In this document: positions 7,477 through 15,694 of the stretch, in pieces | Layout: each line of letters opens with the position of its first letter | How positions within the stretch are numbered: position 1 is the stretch's first letter | Source: an uncultured candidate division WPS-2 bacterium | Lineage (GTDB): Bacteria > Vulcanimicrobiota > Vulcanimicrobiia > Vulcanimicrobiales > Vulcanimicrobiaceae | DNA: 64,000 nt | Direction: 5' to 3' | Assembly: GCA_937927945.1 (NCBI GenBank) | Contig: CALEYW010000090.1 | Location: 17,388-81,387, forward strand | Position numbers and translations under genes: made by a program | Notes under the pieces: model-generated | What the model saw: the letters and a program-made list of their open reading frames with translations, nothing else | Databases searched by the model: none | What the model was told of the DNA's origin: nothing

Positions 7477-9591
7477 ATGAACAGACAGAACCTGCTGCGC
7501 GCGTTCGGCGCGCTCGGCGCCGCCGCTTCGCTTCCGGGCGTCGCACCGTCATACGCACGCGATGGAATCGTTCCGCTTCCTCCCGTCGCGAACGGAGAGC
7601 GGCTGGTCGACTTCGTCATCGATTCAGCACCGCTGGCAGTCGACGGTCGCACCGGCAGCGCGATCGCGATCAACGGCAGCGTTCCGGCTCCGCTCTTGCG
7701 GGCGCGAGAAGGCGAGACCGCGGTCATTCGCGTGATCAACCGCCTCAAAGAGACCACCTCGATCCACTGGCACGGACTGCTCATTCCGAACGCGATGGAC
7801 GGCGTGCCCGGCGTGACGTTCGGCGGAATCGCGCCCGGTTCGACGTTCACCTACCGGCTCCCGATTCGGCAGAACGGGACGTACTGGTTCCACAGTCACT
7901 CCGGACTGCAGGAGCAGGTCGGCGTCTACGGGCCGATCATTCTCGATCCGGCGGGCCGTGACCGCGTTGCGTACGATCGCGAGCACGTGCTGATGCTCTC
8001 GGATTGGACCTTCGACAATCCGATGACGCTTATCGCGAAGCTGCGCAAAAGTGCCGGTTACTTCAATTTCCAAAAGCTGACAGCTGCCGACTATATGAAG
8101 ATGGCGCGCGCTGAAGGACGCGATCCTTCCTTGATCGACTGGTCCGAATGGGCGCGCATGCGCATGGATCCGACCGATCTTTCGGACGTCTCGGCGTACA
8201 CGTACAGCTACCTGATGAACGGCCTGACTCCTCAGGCGAACTGGACACCGTTGTTCAAGCCGGGCGAGAAAGTGCGCCTGCGCGTGATCGGCGGCGCCGC
8301 TATGACGACATTCGACGTGCGCATCCCGGGCTTGCAGATGACGGTCGTGCAGGCGGACGGCCAAGATATTCAGCCCGTAACGGTTGATGAGTTTCGCGTC
8401 GCGCCGGGCGAGACGTACGACGTCGTCGTGCAGCCGACCGAGAATCGCGCCTACACGATTTTCGCCGAAACGATGGACCGCAGCGGATACGCGCGCGGGA
8501 CGCTTGCCCCGCGAGCCGGAATGACGGCCGCGATTCCGCCGCGCCGGCCGCGCCCGCTGCTGAGCATGGCCGATATGGGGATGGACATGAGCGGCATGTC
8601 GGGGATGAACACGTCCGGCGGTTCGATGTCCGGAATGGACATGAGCCCGAAGACGGCGAGCCCCGCGCCCGGCGCGTCGGCGATGCCTGGCATGAACATG
8701 AACGGCGGCAGCATGCCCGGGATGGACATGAGTACCCCCAAGCCGTCGCCGCGTCCGCGTGCGCACGCCATCTCGCGCGGCTCGTTCCTGAAACCGTCAC
8801 CCAGGCCGAGTGCCAAGCCTCACGCTGCGTCAAATACGATGTCGGGGATGGCCGGTATGTCCGGAATGGCGGGCATGAATATGAGCAGTCCGAAGCCGTC
8901 ACCGAAACCGAGTGCGCCGAGTTCGGGCGGCATGTCGGGAATGTCGATGCCGGGAATGGATATGCATCCGAAGAGTGCTGCGACGCCGGCTCCTTCGAAC
9001 AGTCCGGGCGGCGGCATGTCAGGCATGCAGATGGCGCCCTCGAGCGGCGCGTATCTGCCCGGAAGCCCGCCCGTGGCGCACGGTCCGGACACCCACGGCG
9101 TCGAGAACACGATGGTGCCAATGCAGGAGACCAACCGTCTGGGCGATCCGGGACCTGGGCTCGAGAACGCGGGGCATCGGGTGCTGGTTTATACCGACTT
9201 GAAGAGCCTCGAACCTCAGAAAGATCGCCGGGATCCCGTAAAGACGCTCGAGTTGCACCTCACGGGCAACATGGAGCGCTACATGTGGTCCTTCGACGGC
9301 AAGAAGTACTCCGAAGCCGGCGCGTTCCAATTCCGTAAGGGCGAACGCGTGCGCATCATCATGGTGAACGACACGATGATGGAGCATCCGATCCATCTGC
9401 ACGGCATGTACATGGAAGTCGAAAACGGCGCCGGCGGCAATCAGCCGTACAAGCACACCATTCGCGTGAAGCCTGCGGAGCGTCTGTCCGTCGCGATCAC
9501 GCCGGAAGAGCTCGGCGACTGGGCGTTGCACTGTCATCTGCTGATGCACATGGAGCTCGGGATGATGCGCGTCGTGCGGGTCGTCGCGTGA
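7477..9591 (+). CDS. copA: Multicopper oxidase, CopA copper-resistance type, with long Met-rich insert
   Basis: Periplasmic multicopper oxidase, thought to oxidise Cu(I) to Cu(II) and bind copper. At 704 residues it is long for the family. All four copper motifs are present: HWHG at residues 97-100, HSH at 139-141 (YWFHSHSGLQEQ), HPIHLHG at 637-643 and HCHLLMHMELGMM from 685. Between about residues 365 and 540 a low-complexity region repeats MSGM, MDMS and PKPSPKPS-like units, far richer in Met than most relatives. The N-terminus has a secretion signal (NLLRAFGALGAAASL) without a strict twin arginine. ATG 7477 is chosen because it places this signal at the start; GTG 7444 is possible. It overlaps copB by four bases. 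Confidence 0.93.
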   Translation: MNRQNLLRAFGALGAAASLPGVAPSYARDGIVPLPPVANGERLVDFVIDSAPLAVDGRTGSAIAINGSVPAPLLRAREGETAVIRVINRLKETTSIHWHGLLIPNAMDGVPGVTFGGIAPGSTFTYRLPIRQNGTYWFHSHSGLQEQVGVYGPIILDPAGRDRVAYDREHVLMLSDWTFDNPMTLIAKLRKSAGYFNFQKLTAADYMKMARAEGRDPSLIDWSEWARMRMDPTDLSDVSAYTYSYLMNGLTPQANWTPLFKPGEKVRLRVIGGAAMTTFDVRIPGLQMTVVQADGQDIQPVTVDEFRVAPGETYDVVVQPTENRAYTIFAETMDRSGYARGTLAPRAGMTAAIPPRRPRPLLSMADMGMDMSGMSGMNTSGGSMSGMDMSPKTASPAPGASAMPGMNMNGGSMPGMDMSTPKPSPRPRAHAISRGSFLKPSPRPSAKPHAASNTMSGMAGMSGMAGMNMSSPKPSPKPSAPSSGGMSGMSMPGMDMHPKSAATPAPSNSPGGGMSGMQMAPSSGAYLPGSPPVAHGPDTHGVENTMVPMQETNRLGDPGPGLENAGHRVLVYTDLKSLEPQKDRRDPVKTLELHLTGNMERYMWSFDGKKYSEAGAFQFRKGERVRIIMVNDTMMEHPIHLHGMYMEVENGAGGNQPYKHTIRVKPAERLSVAITPEELGDWALHCHLLMHMELGMMRVVRVVA

Positions 9592-10559
9592 GGATGGTCC
9601 GTTCCTTCGCTGCCGTGGCCCTCGCGGCAGCGATCGCTCCCGCGGCTGCCGGTGCACAGCCGATGCCGATGCCGATGCCCAGCGCCACGACCGTTACGAC
9701 GACCGCACCGCCGAGACCGGCGCCCACCACGACGCCGATGCCTGCGATGCCGGGCATGCCGATGCCGGCCCAAACGTCGCCGGCCCCGGCGGGATCGACA
9801 ATGCCGTCCGGAATGCCGATGCCACAAGCGAGCGGTGCGGTACCCAGTACGCGGCCCGTTCCGGTGGTTCCATATCCACAGCGTCCGGGTTGGCCGAGCC
9901 CGGTGGAAGATAATCCGCGGTTTTCGTACCTGCTTTTGGACCAGCTCGAATATCGCACCAGCAGCAGGGGCGGCGCGAGCGGCGAGCGTTTTGATGTAAT
10001 GGGCTGGACCGGCGGGGACATAAAGCGCCTGTGGCTCAAGACTGAAGGCTTCGCGCCGCCAGGTTCGCCTGTCGGCCGCGAGGGCGAGGTGTCGCTGCTG
10101 TACGGTCGCCTGATCAAGCCGTTCTTCGACTTCCAGGCCGGGGTGCGCTACGTACCGGGACTCGGCACGAAGCCGCCCCGCACGTACGCCGTCATCGGTC
10201 TGCAAGGCCTCGCACCGTACAACTTCGACATCGAACCATCGCTTTTTATCAGCCAGTCCGGCCGGTTGTCGGCTCGTTTCACCGGCTCGTACGACGTGCC
10301 GTTGACGCAACGGCTTTTTTTGCAGCCGCGCCTCGAGACAAATCTTGCGGTGCAGCAGGACCCGGCCGTGGGCATTGGTTCCGGCCTGAACGACATCGAC
10401 TTTGGACTCCGTCTTCGCTACGAGATCCGCCGCGAGTTCGCGCCGTACATTGGCGTCGACTGGCTGCAGAAATTCGGGCAGACGCACGCTTTCGCGCTCC
10501 GCGAGGACCCCGACCGTGCGCAATACCCGATCGTCGCCGGCCTGCGCATCTGGTTCTGA
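9588..10559 (+). CDS. copB: Copper resistance protein B, outer-membrane beta-barrel
   Basis: CopB is an outer-membrane copper-binding barrel that works with CopA. After a signal peptide (VRSFAAVALAAAIAPAAAGA) comes a Met/Pro-rich stretch (MPMPMP, MPGMPMP, MPSGMPMP) of roughly 80 residues. The CopB barrel domain follows, with LLLDQLEYRTSSRGG, WTGGDIKRLWLKTEG, then FFDFQAGVRY and alternating amphipathic strands. It ends in RIWF, a terminal aromatic residue typical of barrels inserted by the Bam system. GTG 9588 overlaps the copA stop; ATG 9594 is an alternative. An outer-membrane protein here implies a diderm cell. Confidence 0.92.
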   Translation: MRMVRSFAAVALAAAIAPAAAGAQPMPMPMPSATTVTTTAPPRPAPTTTPMPAMPGMPMPAQTSPAPAGSTMPSGMPMPQASGAVPSTRPVPVVPYPQRPGWPSPVEDNPRFSYLLLDQLEYRTSSRGGASGERFDVMGWTGGDIKRLWLKTEGFAPPGSPVGREGEVSLLYGRLIKPFFDFQAGVRYVPGLGTKPPRTYAVIGLQGLAPYNFDIEPSLFISQSGRLSARFTGSYDVPLTQRLFLQPRLETNLAVQQDPAVGIGSGLNDIDFGLRLRYEIRREFAPYIGVDWLQKFGQTHAFALREDPDRAQYPIVAGLRIWF

Positions 10560-10577
10560 CGGTCCCGTCGTAACTCG

Positions 10578-10592
10578 CTACAAGGTGTAGTA
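10578..10592. promoter_or_regulatory. Palindrome CTACAAGGTGTAGTA, candidate BlaI/copper operator
   Basis: CTACA-AGG-TGTAG dyad, 20 bases after the end of copB and upstream of a Shine-Dalgarno-like GGAGGAG at 10604. It matches CTAC-N5-GTAGTA of the 6658 site and the classical CopY/BlaI half-sites TACA/TGTA. It probably controls the short gene that follows, now apparently broken. Confidence 0.5.
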
Positions 10593-10706
10593 CTCGCTGT
10601 TCCGGAGGAGTAAGGGACCACGTGCCGTCAGCAACAAGGCCGCGAGGCGCGTGCGTCATTTTTTTCGTCCAGGCTCTGGGCCTCGCCGGCTCACCGGGGG
10701 TATCTC

Positions 10707-11065
10707 ATGAACAGAACGCTTGGTCTCTTGATCTCAGCGATCATCCTTGTATCCGCTCGGCACGGCCCGCGTCGGGCGTTCGCGAGAATGGTGCTGCCGA
10801 CGTCGTGAGAACCCTCGAACGCAGCGCCGACGCGTTCGAACGTCGTGACCTCCAAGCAGCAGGGCAGGTGTGGTCGAACACCCCATCGTTGACCGTTTTT
10901 CAAAGCGGCGCAATCAGCGGTAGCGAAATCGGAGGGCGGACGTTCTCCGGCACCGGAATCGGTACGGCCGTACTCGAGCACCAAACGGGGAACTGGTGCA
11001 TCGTCCATTGGCATACGACCAGCGCGCCTCGGCCTCGCACTCCCGCTCCGACCGCGACGCCATAA
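10707..11065 (+). pseudogene. SnoaL/NTF2-like secreted protein, frameshifted
   Basis: ATG 10707 begins a good signal peptide (MNRTLGLLISAIILVSA), but that frame stops at 10808. A different frame continues with an NTF2/SnoaL-like pattern: LERSADAFERRDLQAAGQVW, then GRTFSGTGIGTAVLEHQTGN and WCIVHWHTTSAPRP (compare the family ending GRGT.VL...G.W.IVH.H.S). The middle of the domain also looks shortened. I read this as one gene broken by a frameshift, and perhaps an internal deletion, around 10760-10800. Another reading is a continuous frame from GTG 10622, which lacks a convincing signal peptide. The upstream copper-type palindrome suggests it once belonged to the copper regulon. Confidence 0.5.
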
Positions 11066-11108
11066 CTGCTTTTGGTAATGCGGCGGTATTAGCCGTTGGT
11101 GAGAGACA

Positions 11109-11133
11109 GTTGCAATCCGCAACCATATAGTTG
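11109..11133. promoter_or_regulatory. Two overlapping palindromes, candidate MarR autoregulatory operator
   Basis: GTTGC-AATCC-GCAAC (11109-11123) overlaps CAAC-CATATA-GTTG (11120-11133), just upstream of the MarR-type gene. MarR proteins usually bind such 14-20 bp dyads in their own promoter. A looser dyad TAAT...ATTA lies at 11076-11091. Confidence 0.5.
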
Positions 11134-11148
11134 TATGCTCGAACCATC

Positions 11149-11607
11149 GTGGCGACAGCGAAGGACTCGGCGGCCGTCGAGAGCACCAAATCTGCCTTTC
11201 AAGAGCAGATGGTGCAGCTCGTGCGGTCCCTCGCGCTGCACAAGCCCGACGAGACCCCATGCGGCCAGGCGGTCTCGATCGGAGAAGCGCACGCGCTGCT
11301 GGAAATCGCCCGCGAGCCGGGCATAACGCAGAATGGTTTGGCGGCGCGCCTCCGGCTCGAGAAAAGTACGGTCTCCAGAATCGCCGCCATGCTCGAACGG
11401 CGCGGGTGGCTTCGCCGTCTGCGAGATGAGCACGATGCTCGCTTCATCCGGCTGCAGCTAACGCGGCGCGGCATCAACGCAAACACCAATATCGCTGTAT
11501 CGCGGCGCGCGAAGTTCGACCGCATTTTTGGCGCCCTCCCGGCCGACCGTCGCGCCGCCGTCGTTGAAGCACTCTCGCTCCTTCTGGAGGTCACCCGTGA
11601 GAACTAG
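11149..11607 (+). CDS. MarR-family winged-helix regulator
   Basis: A 152-residue dimeric winged-helix regulator. The helix-turn-helix reads EPGITQNGLAARLRLEKSTV followed by SRIAAMLERRGWLRR, and the wing is RDEHDARFIRLQLTRRG, which is the MarR layout. No metal or ligand residues stand out except CGQAVSIGEAHALLE in the N-terminal helix. The start is uncertain: GTG 11149 or the in-frame TTG 11131, which overlaps the upstream palindrome. Its 3' end overlaps the next gene by 11 bp, so the secreted protein downstream is probably its co-transcribed partner. Signal unknown. Confidence 0.85.
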   Translation: MATAKDSAAVESTKSAFQEQMVQLVRSLALHKPDETPCGQAVSIGEAHALLEIAREPGITQNGLAARLRLEKSTVSRIAAMLERRGWLRRLRDEHDARFIRLQLTRRGINANTNIAVSRRAKFDRIFGALPADRRAAVVEALSLLLEVTREN

Positions 11608-12082
11608 ATCGGTAACGGCAGCTCTAGCTGCGTCAATGGTCGTCGCGCTGGGTGCGTCCGCGCACGCTGCCGATTCAACGCGTCAAGTCAAAGTCGAACA
11701 GAACAGCGAGCGCGTCATGCCCTTCAGCATGGAAGCGACCATGCACACGTTCGTGCCCACGCCGAGCGGCGGCGTCCAGACGGTAATGGTTCACAACGGA
11801 GACGCAAAGCAGGTTGTTCTCGTGCGCTTGCATCTGCGCAAGGAGGCGGCGGCGTTCGCGCATGGTGACTTCACGGATCCAGCGTCCATTCACGGCGGCA
11901 GGATGCCGGGATTGCAGGCGATGCACACGGGCGCAAAGCGCATCAGCGTCCGTTACTCTGAGGTGCAGAACGGCGCCGCCATCACCTACGCTACGAACGA
12001 GCCCGCGCTCGTGTCCGCAATCCACGCGTGGTTCAACGCGCAAGTGAGTGACCATGGCGCGCACGCAACGATGAAGATGTAG
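11597..12082 (+). CDS. Conserved secreted protein (family often mislabelled aspartate carbamoyltransferase)
   Basis: A 161-residue protein with a clear signal peptide (VTAALAASMVVALGASAHAA). The mature part has MHTFVPTPSGGVQTVMVHNG, then VLVRLHLRKEAAAFAHGDFT, DPASIHGGRMPGL and WFNAQVSDHGAHATM. From memory this resembles a periplasmic family often found beside copper genes and wrongly named aspartate carbamoyltransferase; no transcarbamylase motif is visible. Conserved histidines (MHTF, HLRKE, IHGG, DHGAH) suggest metal or haem binding, which is inference. GTG 11597 lies inside the marR 3' end, implying translational coupling. Confidence 0.65.
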   Translation: MRTRSVTAALAASMVVALGASAHAADSTRQVKVEQNSERVMPFSMEATMHTFVPTPSGGVQTVMVHNGDAKQVVLVRLHLRKEAAAFAHGDFTDPASIHGGRMPGLQAMHTGAKRISVRYSEVQNGAAITYATNEPALVSAIHAWFNAQVSDHGAHATMKM

Positions 12083-12104
12083 TGCCGGACGAGCCGCACA
12101 GGAA

Positions 12105-12707
12105 TCAGCGCGGGGACTGCAACCCGGCCAGAGTGACCGTGACGAGGCGGCGGACTGCGGCCTTGGACGGCAGACTGCTCGCTGCTGTGAGGGCGTGGAG
12201 GCAGTAGCTCGCGAGCTCGTTAGGCGGCACATCATCGCGGAGGTCGCCGGCGGCCGCGGTCTCGGTCAGCAGGTCTCGGATCATGTCGCTCAGTTGCTGC
12301 TGCGCTCGGGCGACGACGTGCTCGCCTCGATGCAGGAGTGCCGCCAGTTCAGAGCCGTGGTGCGCGTGGGAAATATCGTGGGATATGAGCGCATAGGCCT
12401 CGAGCACAGCTTCGAGCCGGTCGGCCGGGTCGCCAGCTTGGTCCCGAACTTGGGCGAGATGTTCGAGATGGCGGGTGACCTGACGGTCGTGCCACGCGAT
12501 CAAGATCGCTTCGACGTCCGCGAAATACTTGTACAGCGTCGCCCGCCCGATACCAGTTTCCTCGGCGATCTGCGACATCGTCACCGAGAGCAGCCCGTGC
12601 TCGGCCACCAGCGCCGCAGCGGCGTCCAGCGTCGCGTCGCGCACCGCGTGGCGGTGCGCCTCGATCGTCTCGTTCCACAGCTTCGGCACCACCGCAGTAT
12701 ACATCAT
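12105..12707 (-). CDS. TetR-family transcriptional repressor
   Basis: A 200-residue TetR-type regulator. The N-terminal helix-turn-helix is clear: LDAAAALVAEHGLLSVTMSQ, then IAEETGIGRATLYKYFADVE. The C-terminal helical ligand domain has no recognised signature; HDISHAHHGSEL adds several histidines near residue 120, which could bind metal. The start is one of two adjacent ATGs (12707 or 12704). It is divergent from a small membrane protein operon and probably controls the shared intergenic region. Confidence 0.88.
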   Translation of the reverse strand: MMYTAVVPKLWNETIEAHRHAVRDATLDAAAALVAEHGLLSVTMSQIAEETGIGRATLYKYFADVEAILIAWHDRQVTRHLEHLAQVRDQAGDPADRLEAVLEAYALISHDISHAHHGSELAALLHRGEHVVARAQQQLSDMIRDLLTETAAAGDLRDDVPPNELASYCLHALTAASSLPSKAAVRRLVTVTLAGLQSPR

Positions 12708-12758
12708 GACATCATCGAGACACCATGATTTACTTCGATACACGCTGTATGCTAAAGT
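12703..12758. promoter_or_regulatory. Divergent promoter region with two dyads
   Basis: ATCATG (12703-12708) and CATGAT (12724-12729) form an inverted repeat overlapping the tetR start. TACACGCTGTA (12739-12749) is a TACA-N3-TGTA dyad whose core equals the palindrome at 5150. A candidate rightward promoter, TTTACT (12729) and TAAAGT (12753) with an 18-bp spacer, contains the second dyad, so both TetR and the BlaI-like repressor may act here. Confidence 0.45.
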
Positions 12759-12806
12759 TTTGGCGTCATGAAAGCCCGACAACCGATCACGCGACAGAGG
12801 TAACGT

Positions 12807-12941
12807 ATGCCTGACTTGCCCTCCTATCCCGGCACACCGCGCTGGGCGTACGTTTTTGGGACCATCGCCGTCATCGTCCTGGCCCTTCTCTTTGTCATCC
12901 GGCACCTCACCGCAGGTAGTCTCGCGGGCCACATGCAGTGA
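12807..12941 (+). CDS. 44-residue single-helix membrane protein
   Basis: ATG 12807 with a Shine-Dalgarno AGAGG six bases upstream opens a 44-codon frame. It starts MPDLPSYPGTPRWAYVFG, runs through the helix TIAVIVLALLFVIRHL and ends AGSLAGHMQ. The stop overlaps the GTG of the next gene (GTGA), so the two are translationally coupled. The family is not one I can name. A similar single-helix peptide is common beside small membrane proteins in metal islands, but no function can be given. Confidence 0.65.
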   Translation: MPDLPSYPGTPRWAYVFGTIAVIVLALLFVIRHLTAGSLAGHMQ

Positions 12942-13468
12942 AGATCATGACACCCGGCCTGCGCAAGCTCGCGCTCACCGCACATGTCGTTTCCTCGGTC
13001 GGCTGGCTCGGCGCGGTCGCCGGCTTTCTGGCTCTCGCCATCGTCGGTCTGACCAGCCGGGATGCTCAGATGGTGCGCGCCGCGTATCTTGGGATGGACT
13101 TGACCGGCTCGTTCGTCATCGTACCGTTATGCCTCGCTTCGCTGCTAAGCGGCGTGGTCCAGTCACTGGGAACCACGTGGGGCTTGTTCCGGCACTATTG
13201 GGTCGTGGCGAAACTCGTGATGACCATCCCTGCCACCCTCCTGTTGCTGCTGCACATGCAGCCAATTGGCCGCATTGCACGCGTAGCCGCAGAAACGACG
13301 TTATCGAGTGCCGATCTGCGCGGGCCGAGGATCGAAGTCGTGGTTCAGGCCGGTGCCGCCCTGCTGGTGTTGCTCGCGGCAACGGCGCTGTCGGTGTACA
13401 AGCCGCGGGGCATGACTCGGGACGGGTGGCGTGAGCGCTATGAGCAAGATCCGGTATCGCAATCGTAG
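12938..13468 (+). CDS. DUF2269-like integral membrane protein
   Basis: A 176-residue protein with four membrane helices: ALTAHVVSSVGWLGAVAGFL, then SFVIVPLCLASLLSGVV, AKLVMTIPATLLLLLHM and VQAGAALLVLLAATALSVYK. The pattern HVVSSVGWLGAV at the start and the closing YKPRG fit the DUF2269 group of small membrane proteins. The function of that family is unknown. GTG 12938 overlaps the stop of the 44-residue gene. Likely controlled by the divergent TetR regulator. Confidence 0.65.
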   Translation: MKIMTPGLRKLALTAHVVSSVGWLGAVAGFLALAIVGLTSRDAQMVRAAYLGMDLTGSFVIVPLCLASLLSGVVQSLGTTWGLFRHYWVVAKLVMTIPATLLLLLHMQPIGRIARVAAETTLSSADLRGPRIEVVVQAGAALLVLLAATALSVYKPRGMTRDGWRERYEQDPVSQS

Positions 13469-13566
13469 ATGCAGCGCCTCGTGCTCGGCCTCAACCGGCG
13501 GAACGGACGAAGCCCAGGTGTGGCACGGGTGGCTGGGCGAATGCCATCGCGTTTCCCAGGAGGATC

Positions 13567-15468
13567 ATGATGCTCTTGACCTCGCGCGCATTCATCGCGG
13601 CTTGCGCCGCCGTGTCGATGCTCTTCACGGCGCTGCCCGTTCCGGGCGCGGCCGGCGACCCGGCGCCGATGTCTGCTGCGCAGCGCCTGGCGCTCGTCCA
13701 GCGCTCGGTGAAATACGTCTTCGTGATCTATCAGGAAAACCGGTCGTTCGATTCCTACTTCGGGACGTTTCCGAACGCCGAAGGCCTCTACTCGCGCGTA
13801 CCTGCGCGGCTCCCCGGTTTCGAGCAGCAGCTGATCGACACCGACGGCACGATGACGACCGTCAAGCCGTTCCGCATCGGCCCGGCGCAATTCGCCGCGG
13901 ACACCGACGACATCGACCATTCGCACTCGAGCATGGTGCAAAAAATTCACATTGTCGACGGCGTTCCACAGATGGACGCGTTCGCCGTGACGGAGGAACG
14001 CAAGTATTCGCCGACCGGCCACCCTTCGCTGCAGGCCAAGCAGATGGGCGAACTCACGATGGCGCACGAAGATTGCGACACCATTCCGATCCTGTGGAAC
14101 TACGCCAACCGGTTCGTGCTGTTCGACCACGTCTTCGAAGAGATCACGGGCCCGTCCACTCCGGGTAATCTCTCCATCATTGCGGCTCAAACGGGCATCA
14201 CGCAGATGCTCCTGCACCCCGACGCCAAGGTGGCCGGCAACGGCGACCACGGAGCCGGCGTTCCCGTCGTAAACGACGCGGCCCCGTTCTGGGGATCTCA
14301 ATCGGACACGACGCCGGCGACGGACAAGATGCCGGTGAACGCGGTTACACAATCGAGATACGAAATCCAGCGCAACCTCACGTTTGCGAGTCTACCGTTG
14401 ACGCTGGAAGGCCGGAACATCGGGAACGTGACACGGGCAGACCGCGACCCGCAAAACGACCTTCCCGACGTGCTCGCGGACGTAGCCGACATCGCAAAGA
14501 CCGCAGCGCGCGCCTCGATCCCATGGGGCTGGTACGAGGAAGGCTACGACCGCGAACCGACAGACGACAACCAGGGCCCGACCGACGCTGCCGGCCGCCA
14601 CGCGTCGTACATCACCCATCACAATGGTCCCGCGTACTTCGGGTACGTCTCGAACAACCCGCAGATGCGTTCGCACCTGCACGGGCTCGACGACTTCAAG
14701 ACCGCGATCGACACGCGTGCGTTACCGCCCGAGGGCGGACTGTACTACATCAAGGGCGGCTACAAGAATTTGCGCGGGCTCAAGCCGGGGAATCCGAATC
14801 CTAAGGTGCAGGCGGCGTTTGTCGGAGACGACGACCACCCGGGATACTCCGATGCTCAAATCAGCGAGGCGATGGTCGCCGACACGATCAATCGGATTGC
14901 GCGGAGTCCATACTGGTCACAAAGCGCGATCATTCTCACCTGGGACGATTCGGAAGGCGACTACGATCACGTGCCGCCGAAGGTTCGCCAGACCGTTCCC
15001 GGCGAGGATGATCTGAGCGACGGGCCGCGCGTGCCTCTCCTCGTGATCTCTCCCTTCGCCAAAGAGCACGCCGTCGAAAGCGCGCCCGGAGACCAGGCGT
15101 CCGTGGTCCGCTTCGTGGACGAACTGTTCAGCCTCAAACCTCTCGGACTGCTGCCGGACGAACTGCGCGCAAACGACGTCGGGCAGCGACTGCTCGGCGG
15201 CAGTGGGTTCTGGGGTCCGCTGGACGGGCCGCAGAGCGCGGTCACGGACCTCTTGGATGCCTTCGACGACGCACGCCTTCAAGGCACGCGTCCGCCCATG
15301 ACCATCGACAAAGTGGTCGTTCCGGATGCGATTCTCGGCACGTTGCCGCAGCAAAGCGGTTACGGATGCAAGGCGATCGGCGTGGTCCCGACCGACGTCC
15401 AACTCGGGATACCGAATCTGATCCCGACCGACTTCAATCCGCGGCCACGAACGAACCCTTCCTCGTAG
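13567..15468 (+). CDS. Secreted phosphoesterase (phospholipase C / acid phosphatase family, PF04185)
   Basis: A 633-residue exported hydrolase of the alkaline-phosphatase-like superfamily. The signal peptide is AFIAACAAVSMLFTALPVPG. Family motifs are FVIYQENRSFDSYFGTFPN (metal and nucleophile region), YANRFVLFDHVFEEITGPST, SAIILTWDDSEGDYDHVPP (metal ligands D, D, H) and PRVPLLVISPFAK. It is longer than the related protein at 42499. A strong AGGAGG lies four bases before ATG 13567; ATG 13570 is also possible. It probably releases phosphate from organic esters outside the cytoplasm; the exact substrate cannot be read from the sequence. Confidence 0.88.
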   Translation: MMLLTSRAFIAACAAVSMLFTALPVPGAAGDPAPMSAAQRLALVQRSVKYVFVIYQENRSFDSYFGTFPNAEGLYSRVPARLPGFEQQLIDTDGTMTTVKPFRIGPAQFAADTDDIDHSHSSMVQKIHIVDGVPQMDAFAVTEERKYSPTGHPSLQAKQMGELTMAHEDCDTIPILWNYANRFVLFDHVFEEITGPSTPGNLSIIAAQTGITQMLLHPDAKVAGNGDHGAGVPVVNDAAPFWGSQSDTTPATDKMPVNAVTQSRYEIQRNLTFASLPLTLEGRNIGNVTRADRDPQNDLPDVLADVADIAKTAARASIPWGWYEEGYDREPTDDNQGPTDAAGRHASYITHHNGPAYFGYVSNNPQMRSHLHGLDDFKTAIDTRALPPEGGLYYIKGGYKNLRGLKPGNPNPKVQAAFVGDDDHPGYSDAQISEAMVADTINRIARSPYWSQSAIILTWDDSEGDYDHVPPKVRQTVPGEDDLSDGPRVPLLVISPFAKEHAVESAPGDQASVVRFVDELFSLKPLGLLPDELRANDVGQRLLGGSGFWGPLDGPQSAVTDLLDAFDDARLQGTRPPMTIDKVVVPDAILGTLPQQSGYGCKAIGVVPTDVQLGIPNLIPTDFNPRPRTNPSS

Positions 15469-15694
15469 ACCGCAGGCGCAGGATACTCGGGCCAAGAGCG
15501 CCACATGCGGCTGGTCGGCGCGTTCGCGATCGGCGCCGCTTCCGCGCCTATCGTCCTGCACGGCTGACTGGCTGCCGGGCGGCAGGCAGCTGTACGATAT
15601 GACGTTCTCGCGGGTGCTCTTCGCGTAGCCGGTTCATTGATTCCCAACGGGCCAATAGGGCGACGCAAGACCAATCAAGAAATTCCAAACGGCC

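Noticed and set aside
13512..13538. GCCCAG/CTGGGC inverted repeat before the phosphoesterase as a terminator
   Set aside because: Only 6 bp of stem, long loop and no T-run; too weak to call.
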